Shown here piece after piece: positions 19,001 through 26,623 of a DNA stretch of 40,633 bases (position 1 is the first letter of the stretch; each line of letters starts with the position of its first letter). This DNA comes from Candidatus Wolfebacteria bacterium. GTDB lineage: Bacteria; Patescibacteriota; Minisyncoccia; UBA6257; UBA9933. The notes under the pieces were generated by a model. It saw only the letters and a program-made list of their open reading frames with translations, ran no database searches and was not told the DNA's origin. The position numbers and the translations under genes were made by a program. The stretch spans positions 1 through 40,633 of the forward strand of contig JACRPK010000015.1 of NCBI GenBank assembly GCA_016214005.1, written 5' to 3'.

Positions 19001-19231
19001 TTTTTCAAAACGGCTTTTTGGCGCCACATAAATTTCGCATCCCAAAATCGGCTTAATGCCTTTTTTATTGGCTTCCTTATAAAATTCAACAGCCGCGTAA
19101 AGCGTACCGTGATCAGTAACTGCCAAAGCGTCCATTTTCAATTCTTTGGCGCGATTTACTAAATCGCCAATTTTGGCAAGACCGTCAAGCAAAGAATAAT
19201 GAGAATGCGTATGGAGGTGAATAAATTTCAT
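16058..19231 (-). CDS. dnaE: DNA polymerase III subunit alpha
   Basis: PHP [123 protein letters not shown]. Confidence 0.98.
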   Translation of the reverse strand: [1057 protein letters not shown]

Positions 19232-19314
19232 AATTTATAATTTGATTATAAGTTAAGAAATTTTTTAAAACAAGAAAATTGAGTTTTTATTATCCAATGT
19301 GCTAAAATCCAAAA

Positions 19315-20010
19315 ATGAATCCTCAAAAATCTTTAATTTTTATCCATGGCTGGGGAGCGTCATGCGAAACTTTTAAGCCATTTTATCCGCATCTTAAAAG
19401 CGAATTTATAATTTATGATCTTGATTTGCCCGGCTTTGGAAAAGAAAAAATAAATAAAGCTATGTCGCTTAAAGATTATGCTGATTTTGTCCGCGATTTT
19501 TTGGGAAAAAACCAAATTCAAAATCCGATAATTTTAGGGCATTCTTTAGGCGGCGCGATTGCCGCTAAATTCGCCCTGCTTTATTCTGAAAGAATTTCCA
19601 AATTGATTTTGATTAACGCGGCTGTCATCAGAAAACCAAATTTAAAAACAAAAATTATAAGAAAATCAGCTAATCTCGCCAATTTATTTTTGTCTCAAAA
19701 AATAAAAAATATTATTTTAAAAATTTTAAAACTTGAAAATTCCGATTATGCGGAAATTAACAACCCAATCCTGAAAGAAACTTTTAAAAAAATCATTGAT
19801 GAAAATCTGGAAAGCAATCTGCCGAAAATCAAAACGCCGACGCTTATTATTTGGGGAGACCAAGACAAAGAAACCCCGCTTGAACACGGCCGGCTAACCG
19901 CCAAGCTCATCCACAATTCACAATTTCATATTTTAAAAGGCGGACATTTTATTTTCTTCGACCAACCCAAAAAATTTATTGAATTGATAAAAAATTTTAT
20001 AAACGAATAA
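19315..20010 (+). CDS. Alpha/beta hydrolase
   Basis: FIHGWGASCETF, ILGHSLGGAIAAKFAL, LIIWGDQDKETPLEHG, GGHFIFFDQP. Confidence 0.92.
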   Translation: MNPQKSLIFIHGWGASCETFKPFYPHLKSEFIIYDLDLPGFGKEKINKAMSLKDYADFVRDFLGKNQIQNPIILGHSLGGAIAAKFALLYSERISKLILINAAVIRKPNLKTKIIRKSANLANLFLSQKIKNIILKILKLENSDYAEINNPILKETFKKIIDENLESNLPKIKTPTLIIWGDQDKETPLEHGRLTAKLIHNSQFHILKGGHFIFFDQPKKFIELIKNFINE

Positions 20011-20062
20011 TTTCCAGTAAAACAAATTATCTCTCATAACTAGAATAATTTAAACTAATTTT

Positions 20063-21295
20063 ATGAAACTCCACAATTTGCTCTATCTTTTACAGCTTGA
20101 AGAATATGACATCAAATGTTTTAATGAATGGCTGAAAAACAATCCCGGCCGCATTGTTTTAGAAATCAAAAAACAAATTGATTGGACAATGAAAGCCAAA
20201 TTGATTTTTATATTAGCCAGTTTTTTTGATATTTTAACATTTAAAGCAATTCCCAAAATATCATTGATAATCGCTTTTTATGCCATAAAACCAATTGATT
20301 TTTTGGGCAAAAAAATCATCGTTTGGCGAGCTAAAAATAAAATCAAAAAAATAAAAAATCTTGTTGTAATCGGCATCACCGGCTCTTACGGTAAAACCAC
20401 AACCAAAGACGCGCTTTTTCACATTCTTAACCAAAAATATAAAACTTTAAAAACCGAAGGAAACTACAATACGCTTTTGGGCATTTCAAAAACCATCATT
20501 AAAAATTTGAATAAAGACCATCAAATTTTTATTTGCGAAATCGGAGCTTATCAAATCAACGACATCAAAGCTGTTTGTGATTTAATAAAACCAAAAATAG
20601 GCATCATTACTGCTATCTCCCAAATGCATCTTGAACGCTTCAAATCGCTTGAAAATATTTTCAAAGCCAAAATGGAGCTCATTGAATCACTTTCCCAAGG
20701 CGGTTTTGGATTTATTCCGCAAGAAATGGAAAGAAAATTAAAAGAAAAAAAAGAATGGGCTGAATTAAAAATTAAAGCGCCGATTGATTATTTTTCATCA
20801 AAAGAAGAATTGGCGATTAAAATCGGAAAAATTTTTGAAATCAACAAAGAAAAAACAAAAGAATTTTTAAAAACATTGCCCCCGACTCCCCACCGCCAGC
20901 AAATCATAAAAACTCCTTTGGGCATTACTATTATTGACGATGCCTATAATTCCAATCCAATCGGTTTTAAATCAGCTCTTCAGGCTTTAAAAAATTATCC
21001 GGCAAAAATAAAAATTTTGGCTACTCCGGGCATGATTGAATTAGGCGATTGCCAATTTGAACTCAATAGGCAAGCAGCTATTGAAGCCGCTGATATAATA
21101 AATTTCGCCATTATCATCGGAGAAACCAATAAAGAAGCGCTTTGCTCCGGCTTAAAAGAAAAATTCGGCGATCAATACGGTCAAAAAGTTTTTGAAGTAA
21201 AAAATTTGGAAGAAGCAAAAACAAAACTTTCGCAAATTGCTGTTCCAAATTCAATAGTACTTTTAGAAAATGACTTGCCAGATCATTATTTTTAA
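20063..21295 (+). CDS. MurF-like Mur ligase with N-terminal hydrophobic region
   Basis: VIGITGSYGKTTTKDAL, TEGNYNTLLGISKTI, CEIGAYQINDIKAVCDLIKPKIGIITAI, IDDAYNSNPIGFKSALQAL. Confidence 0.88.
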   Translation: MKLHNLLYLLQLEEYDIKCFNEWLKNNPGRIVLEIKKQIDWTMKAKLIFILASFFDILTFKAIPKISLIIAFYAIKPIDFLGKKIIVWRAKNKIKKIKNLVVIGITGSYGKTTTKDALFHILNQKYKTLKTEGNYNTLLGISKTIIKNLNKDHQIFICEIGAYQINDIKAVCDLIKPKIGIITAISQMHLERFKSLENIFKAKMELIESLSQGGFGFIPQEMERKLKEKKEWAELKIKAPIDYFSSKEELAIKIGKIFEINKEKTKEFLKTLPPTPHRQQIIKTPLGITIIDDAYNSNPIGFKSALQALKNYPAKIKILATPGMIELGDCQFELNRQAAIEAADIINFAIIIGETNKEALCSGLKEKFGDQYGQKVFEVKNLEEAKTKLSQIAVPNSIVLLENDLPDHYF

Positions 21296-21305
21296 TTTTA
21301 AAAAT

Positions 21306-22496
21306 TTATCTTTTCGATCCGCCGGAGGTTTTTAAAATTAAATCTGTTTCGTAGCTGAAAGTAATTTCCTTTTTTTCTTTATATTTCTCAAATCCCAAAT
21401 CAATCAATTTATCAATCAATGTTTTAAAATCAATGCCGCTTTTTTCCCAAAGATAAAATGACACAGATCCCGGCAGGGTGTTTATTTCGTTTATCCAGAT
21501 ATTATTTTTTTCAACATCAACCAAAAAATCTATTCTCGCGATCCCTGACGCGTCAACAGCCCCAAAAGCTATTTTGGCGGTTTCCTGAATTTTTTTTGCC
21601 AATTCATCGCTAATCGGCGCTGGCACCAAACGCGAAAGTCCGGCCATTCCCTTGGTTTTGCCGCCCTTTAAATATTTATCTTCGTAAGTGAGCATTTTTT
21701 CGCTTTGATTTATCGGCTGTTCGCAAACCGATGCCTGCAAATCGCCGCTATTCCCCAAAACCGAACAATTAATTTCAATGATATTCTCTTTACCCTCTTC
21801 AATTAAAATCCTCCTGTCAAAATGACTGGCAATTTCAATGGCATTTTCAAGCTCCTTTAAATTTGATGCCCTGTTTATCCCAACACTGCTTCCCAAATTG
21901 GCAGGTTTGACAAAAAGCGGATACATCAAATTTTTTTCAATATTGTCTAAAATTTCTTTTTTATCTTTTTGTCCATTTCGCCACTGACTTTTTAAAAACC
22001 AAACATATTTTACCGTATTGATGCCGGCATCTTTAAAAACCGCTTTTTGGATGATTTTATCCATACCAACGGCTGAACCGACAACGCCGCTACCGGTATA
22101 AGGCATATCCGCCATTTCCAAAAGTCCCTGTAATGTGCCGTCTTCTCCGTATGTGCCATGGATAAGCGGCATAAATATATCAACGGGAATTTGCTTAAAA
22201 AATCCGAAAGAAGATTTTGAAATTAATTTATTATTCGGCGAACCAACTAAAAGACATTCTTTAGCCGAAATATTTTTTAATTTCAAATCTTTAAAATTTT
22301 CTATTTTTTGAAGCTTATCGCTTACAAGCCAACGACCGGATTTATCAATATAAACCGGAATAACTTCGTATTTTTGACGGTCAATATTTTCAAAAATCTG
22401 CATTGCCGTAACAATGGAAACTTCATGTTCCACCGAACGACTTCCAAAAACAACCGCAACTTTTATTTTTTTATTAAGCATATATTTATTATACAC
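21306..22496 (-). CDS. ddl: D-alanine--D-alanine ligase
   Basis: VVFGSRSVEHEVSIVTAMQI, PLIHGTYGEDGTLQGLLEMADMPYTGSGVVGSAVGMDK, YEDKYLKGG, INEINTLPGSVSF. Confidence 0.95.
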   Translation of the reverse strand: MYNKYMLNKKIKVAVVFGSRSVEHEVSIVTAMQIFENIDRQKYEVIPVYIDKSGRWLVSDKLQKIENFKDLKLKNISAKECLLVGSPNNKLISKSSFGFFKQIPVDIFMPLIHGTYGEDGTLQGLLEMADMPYTGSGVVGSAVGMDKIIQKAVFKDAGINTVKYVWFLKSQWRNGQKDKKEILDNIEKNLMYPLFVKPANLGSSVGINRASNLKELENAIEIASHFDRRILIEEGKENIIEINCSVLGNSGDLQASVCEQPINQSEKMLTYEDKYLKGGKTKGMAGLSRLVPAPISDELAKKIQETAKIAFGAVDASGIARIDFLVDVEKNNIWINEINTLPGSVSFYLWEKSGIDFKTLIDKLIDLGFEKYKEKKEITFSYETDLILKTSGGSKR

Positions 22497-22531
22497 CGCA
22501 AAAAAATATTTTCAAAAATATAATTATCTAT

Positions 22532-22634
22532 CAATAAAATCTTTTTTCGCCAGCCAAAGTCTCCGCTCAGATAAATTAATTTCAATAATTTATAACTTTA
22601 ATCCAATAGACTGGCTATAGAAAAGATTTTATTG
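22532..22634. repeat. Imperfect long hairpin (14-bp perfect outer stem)
   Basis: CAATAAAATCTTTT (22532-22545) pairs with AAAAGATTTTATTG (22621-22634); inner AGCC/GGCT and AGTCT/AGACT pairings. Confidence 0.8.
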
Positions 22635-22639
22635 GAATA

Positions 22640-22663
22640 CTTGCTATAACTTGCGGCAGCAAG
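22640..22663. repeat. TTGCTAC-palindrome family copy
   Basis: CTTGCTATAACTTGCGGCAGCAAG. Confidence 0.8.
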
Positions 22664-22734
22664 ATATTAAATCACATTCCAGCAAAACAAATCATCTTGA
22701 AGAACATCCCGCAGGGATAACAAACTTATCTAAA

Positions 22735-22834
22735 TAAGCGAGAAAAAAGGATGTTTTTGAAACCTTAACGAAAGCGCAGCCGAGTTAAAGACGAGGCGTG
22801 AGCGGGTTGAAAAAACATCCTTTTTTCTCGCTTA
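22735..22834. repeat. 24-bp perfect inverted repeat with structured 52-nt loop (candidate structured RNA or strong terminator)
   Basis: TAAGCGAGAAAAAAGGATGTTTTT (22735-22758) / AAAAACATCCTTTTTTCTCGCTTA (22811-22834); GA/GA internal loop then AACC/GGTT; GAAA tetraloop candidate in the loop. Confidence 0.85.
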
Positions 22835-22839
22835 TGCCA

Positions 22840-23169
22840 TTAAATTTGATAAATAATATAAAATGGAATAATCAGCCAAATCAAATAACTTAAAACCGCC
22901 AAAAAAAATAACGGCAGATAAACCAAAATTCCCAGAATTAATCTTCCTGATCTGAAAATAAAGCCCAGAAAATATCCCAAAAAAGTCCTGTCCTGATAAA
23001 GCGGCTCAAAAAAATGCCGCCAAGTTATTTTTAAAGCGAAAGCTTTATCCAGTTTTTCAAAAATTGAAATAATAAAATGGCTCCAAACAAAAAAACTATT
23101 GATATACCAATGCCGCAAAAATTCTTTAACACGAAAAACAAAACGTTTTAAAAGGTAAATAATAATCAT
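22840..23169 (-). CDS. Hypothetical membrane protein
   Basis: 109 aa; hydrophobic C-terminal half (LGILVYLPLFFLAVLSYLIWLIIPFYIIY); start overlaps the D-2-hydroxyacid dehydrogenase stop. Confidence 0.65.
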   Translation of the reverse strand: MIIIYLLKRFVFRVKEFLRHWYINSFFVWSHFIISIFEKLDKAFALKITWRHFFEPLYQDRTFLGYFLGFIFRSGRLILGILVYLPLFFLAVLSYLIWLIIPFYIIYQI

Positions 23170-24176
23170 TATGGTATCGGATTTTTTGTTTCGCCTTTTC
23201 CAATAAAAGATTTTATATTTTCAATATCTGTGTCTAAAATCCGCGTAATCGCCTCTTTGGTATTGAAAGCGTTATGCGGCGTAATGATAACATTGGGCAT
23301 ATCAATTAAAACATGATTTGCCAGGGCTAATTTCAAATTATGCTCCTGCGGATGACCATAAAGCAAAAATGCTTTTTCATCTTTTATAATTCCCTCTTCT
23401 TCCAAAACATCCGCTCCATAGCCCCCTAAAATTCCATCATTTAAAGCTTTAACAATCGCCTCGGTTTCAACAATCGGTCCGCGAGCGGTATTAATAAGCA
23501 AAGCGCCTTTTTTAATTTTGCCGATATTTTGAAAATTTATTAAATGATGAGTGGATTGCAAATAAGGCACATGCAAACTTATAACATCGGACATCGCCAA
23601 CAATTCATCAATGCTAACATATTTAAAATCCATTTCTTTTGCCAAATTTTCATTGGGAAACGCGTCAAAGGCCACAACATTCATCCCGAATCCCTTGGCG
23701 ATTTTTACCATAAACCGTCCTATTCTGCCTGTTCCGACAATGCCGATTGTTTTTCCATTTAAATCAAAACCCTGCAATCCTTCAAAATCAAACCGGCCGC
23801 TTTCTTTGATTCTGTCATAAGCGTCAAAAATTTTCCGAGATAAATTTAAAATCAAAGCAAAAGCGAATTCCGCCACGGTATTGTCGCCGTAGCCCGGCAC
23901 ATATCCCGTCTTAATTCCCCTATCTTTTATTTCAGTCAAATCAATATGGTCAAAACCAGTTGAACGAGTGGTAAGAAGTTTTAAATTTGAAAAAGCGCTG
24001 ATAACTTCTTTGCCGACTTCCGAGCCAACAAAAACGGAAATCGCGTCAAAATCTTTTTCTGGCGGCAAATTATCTTTGTTTAATTTTCCAGCGCTAAAAA
24101 AAAGCTCGGCATTGGACAATTTTTCTTTAACATAATCCGCTTCCCATTGTTCAATTTCAAAAAATGCGATTTTCAT
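23169..24176 (-). CDS. D-2-hydroxyacid dehydrogenase (D-lactate dehydrogenase-like)
   Basis: GKTIGIVGTGRIGRFMVKIAKGFGMNVVAFD, LINTARGPIVETEAIVKAL, NVIITPHNAFNTKEA. Confidence 0.92.
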   Translation of the reverse strand: MKIAFFEIEQWEADYVKEKLSNAELFFSAGKLNKDNLPPEKDFDAISVFVGSEVGKEVISAFSNLKLLTTRSTGFDHIDLTEIKDRGIKTGYVPGYGDNTVAEFAFALILNLSRKIFDAYDRIKESGRFDFEGLQGFDLNGKTIGIVGTGRIGRFMVKIAKGFGMNVVAFDAFPNENLAKEMDFKYVSIDELLAMSDVISLHVPYLQSTHHLINFQNIGKIKKGALLINTARGPIVETEAIVKALNDGILGGYGADVLEEEGIIKDEKAFLLYGHPQEHNLKLALANHVLIDMPNVIITPHNAFNTKEAITRILDTDIENIKSFIGKGETKNPIP

Positions 24177-24190
24177 AATTTTATATAAAA

Positions 24191-24769
24191 TTATTTAGCG
24201 CTTGCGCAACAAACAGCGCCCGAAGGCTGTGGCTTATCAGCGCAAATTTGATTTTTAACAAGATTCCAGCCAGTCCCCTTATAAGCGCATGTCGCACCGC
24301 TTGGTAAAAAAACCCATTGATGAGCTAACCCAGATGAAGATGAAGTTGACGTTGGAATTAGCGGAGATGGTTGTTCTAATCGAGTAATTTTCGGCTCCGG
24401 CAAAGCCGCAATCTGCGGATTTATCGTATTGAAAAGCAAAGCAGCGGAAGCAAGAAGAATGATGCCATAGATAGCGCCGGTGATATATTCTTTGGCTTCT
24501 TCTATCTTGCCGGGACTTCCGGCTGAAGTTATCCATAATATTCCTCCGTAGATTATAACTGCCAAAGCAGCTACTCCGGCAGCGGCTAAAGAATAATTGT
24601 AAATAGTGTTGATAAGACCAGTCGAACCTCCTAGGGCTGTTGCTGTTTGGCACCATGGGTATTTGAAAGTTTCGCAGCTTATGCTTACCTGTGAAGCGTC
24701 ACTAATAGCCTGAACGCTAAATCCGGCTGTTAACCCGATTATTAAAATTATTTTAGAAAAAAAATTCAT
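24191..24769 (-). CDS. VirB2-like pilin module with Cys-containing C-terminal tail, start re-assigned
   Basis: ATG at 24769 gives signal peptide MNFFSKIILIIGLTAGFSVQA; the upstream residues in the track overlap the next gene. Core CETFKYPWCQTATALGGSTGLINTIYNYSLAAAGVAALAVIIYGGILWITSAGSPGKIEEAKEYITGAIYGIILLASAALLFNTINPQIA. Confidence 0.8.
   Translation of the reverse strand: MNFFSKIILIIGLTAGFSVQAISDASQVSISCETFKYPWCQTATALGGSTGLINTIYNYSLAAAGVAALAVIIYGGILWITSAGSPGKIEEAKEYITGAIYGIILLASAALLFNTINPQIAALPEPKITRLEQPSPLIPTSTSSSSGLAHQWVFLPSGATCAYKGTGWNLVKNQICADKPQPSGAVCCASAK
24406..24677. repeat. Copy 1 of 272-bp duplicated pilin module
   Basis: About 5 mismatches to 25292-25563 in manual alignment, no gaps. 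Confidence 0.9.
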
Positions 24770-24770
24770 A

Positions 24771-25592
24771 TTATACGCTTGTATAAAAACTAATATGGCC
24801 ACCTGTCGCATGCGCCGGACAAATATCAGAAGTTGAGACACATTCTCTTACAACATTAAAATTTTTAGCTTGCAAATATTGATATAAAGATTCTGAATAT
24901 TTTACATCAATTGACCCATAGCCAAATCCCTGGGCTTTATGCTGATTTTCCGTTCCGCCTGTCACTACAATTTGGCCTTCGCAAGCCACGCCGCAAGCAT
25001 TTTTAACAGCAATCAAATTATTTATCGTTTTTTTAGGAATGCCATTAAGACTCGTGCAATTTTTTGAAATTTGATTAGCGCACAATCCTCCGCTTCCAAC
25101 AACATCTATGCCATTTTTGTTTAACAAAGCAAAAGATTCATCGTGCGAATAAAGAGTCGCAATCTCCTGCGCTGTCCAATTGGATTTATCCGCTTTTTTA
25201 GTTAATAAATCTCCATGCTGACTATAATATCCCGACTCCAAAGCTTGTGTTGCCTGGGCTTGTAATCTATCAAAACCCGGCTCTTTTAACTCCGCAATCT
25301 GCGGATTTATCGTATTGAAAAGCAAAGCAGCGGAAGCAAGAAGAATGATGCCATAGATAGCGCCGGTGATATATTCTTTGGCTTCTTCTATTTTACCGGG
25401 ACTTCCGGCTGAAGTTATCCATAATATTCCTCCGTAGATTATTACCGCCAAAGCAGCTACTCCGGCAGCGGCTAAAGAATAATTGTAAATGGTGTTGATA
25501 AGACCAGTCGAACCTCCTAGGGCTGTTGCTGTTTGGCACCATGGGTATTTGAAAGTTTCGCAGGAAAGGCTTAATGTTGAAATAAATATCAT
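24771..25592 (-). CDS. VirB2-like pilin module fused to putative cell-wall-active C-terminal domain
   Basis: Identical pilin core, then ...VVTGGTENQHKAQGFGYGSIDVKYSESLYQYL...CPAHATGGHISFYTSV. Confidence 0.8.
   Translation of the reverse strand: MIFISTLSLSCETFKYPWCQTATALGGSTGLINTIYNYSLAAAGVAALAVIIYGGILWITSAGSPGKIEEAKEYITGAIYGIILLASAALLFNTINPQIAELKEPGFDRLQAQATQALESGYYSQHGDLLTKKADKSNWTAQEIATLYSHDESFALLNKNGIDVVGSGGLCANQISKNCTSLNGIPKKTINNLIAVKNACGVACEGQIVVTGGTENQHKAQGFGYGSIDVKYSESLYQYLQAKNFNVVRECVSTSDICPAHATGGHISFYTSV
25292..25563. repeat. Copy 2 of 272-bp duplicated pilin module
   Basis: See copy 1; direct repeat, offset 886 bp. Confidence 0.9.
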
Positions 25593-25594
25593 GA

Positions 25595-26308
25595 TTATTT
25601 AACTTTAAATTTCATTTCATTGTCGGAAAAATCTATATCATCTGATAAATTATTAATTTTAAGCCGCAAATTAATTTCAAAATCTTTTGGAACTTTTTTG
25701 TCTATGTTCAAATCAAGTTTTTGAGGCCTATCAACATCGCCTTGGGACACCTGACTATTCGCAAACCACTGGAAAGACAATTTGCTTAAATCTGAAATAT
25801 TAAAGAAAAAAGGATAAGCAAAAAATGAATTATTGCCAACGCCAATTTTCCTTGAAGCATAAGGCGCGTCAATCACGGCTTCCGAATGAACAACCGGTAT
25901 GATAATTAAATCATCAAGCTGATCACCTCCCTTATAACCCAAAACAGAAATTCTCGCTTCAATATCTTGTCCAGGAAAATCAAACACCCTGAAAGAATAT
26001 GTTTTTAATCCCAACCCCTGCTTTTCATTCAAAACTAATTTATCATTAATATACCAACGCACCCTTAATTTTGAAATATCGGCGATTTTCCCATTGTCAA
26101 TCAATTCAAAGGCAACTTCTATCCGGCTGCCGCGATTAGGAAAAATTTTCCCGCCATACCAATTCGGCGCGTAACTTTGGGCTTTCCAAGAAATTAAAAA
26201 TTGCGGAACCGTTGCCACCTGGGCATTGGCCGAAGAAGCAAAAAATAAAGAATAAAAAGCGAAAAACAGAAAAATCAAGATTTTAAATTTGAAATTTGAA
26301 ATTTTCAT
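25595..26308 (-). CDS. Hypothetical secreted protein of T4SS-like locus
   Basis: Signal peptide; beta-rich 237 aa ORF; start overlaps adjacent gene. Confidence 0.6.
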   Translation of the reverse strand: MKISNFKFKILIFLFFAFYSLFFASSANAQVATVPQFLISWKAQSYAPNWYGGKIFPNRGSRIEVAFELIDNGKIADISKLRVRWYINDKLVLNEKQGLGLKTYSFRVFDFPGQDIEARISVLGYKGGDQLDDLIIIPVVHSEAVIDAPYASRKIGVGNNSFFAYPFFFNISDLSKLSFQWFANSQVSQGDVDRPQKLDLNIDKKVPKDFEINLRLKINNLSDDIDFSDNEMKFKVK

Positions 26309-26622
26309 TTTGAAATTTTACCGGATATTTTTGTCGGCATTATTTCGGAAATTTTCGGATGGTTAATCAAATAAATCGTAATTATCAGAGCCACAATGCG
26401 AATCGGCAGCCAATCTAAAACAGGAATAAGCTCAATAAGATTGCCAGCCAAAAGCGTTGCTTGATTTTTAAAACCAATTCCTCCTTTCATTATAAGCCAA
26501 AATTGCAATGGAAATCCAATGAGCCAGCCAAAATCAATAATATCAAATAATTCAGCCAACAATCCAAGCCCGATTATAAAAATGATTTCCGGCAATGAAA
26601 TTTTTTTCTCTTCTTCGTTCAT
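26305..26622 (-). CDS. Hypothetical small membrane protein
   Basis: 105 aa, hydrophobic; lies between VirB4 and secreted protein genes. Confidence 0.55.
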   Translation of the reverse strand: MNEEEKKISLPEIIFIIGLGLLAELFDIIDFGWLIGFPLQFWLIMKGGIGFKNQATLLAGNLIELIPVLDWLPIRIVALIITIYLINHPKISEIMPTKISGKISK

Positions 26623-26623
26623 T

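Noticed and set aside
24770-24841. Track start of the 24191-24841 ORF (MSQLLIFVRRMRQ...)
   Set aside because: This part overlaps the neighbouring gene's 3' end; an internal Met at 24769 gives a proper signal peptide.
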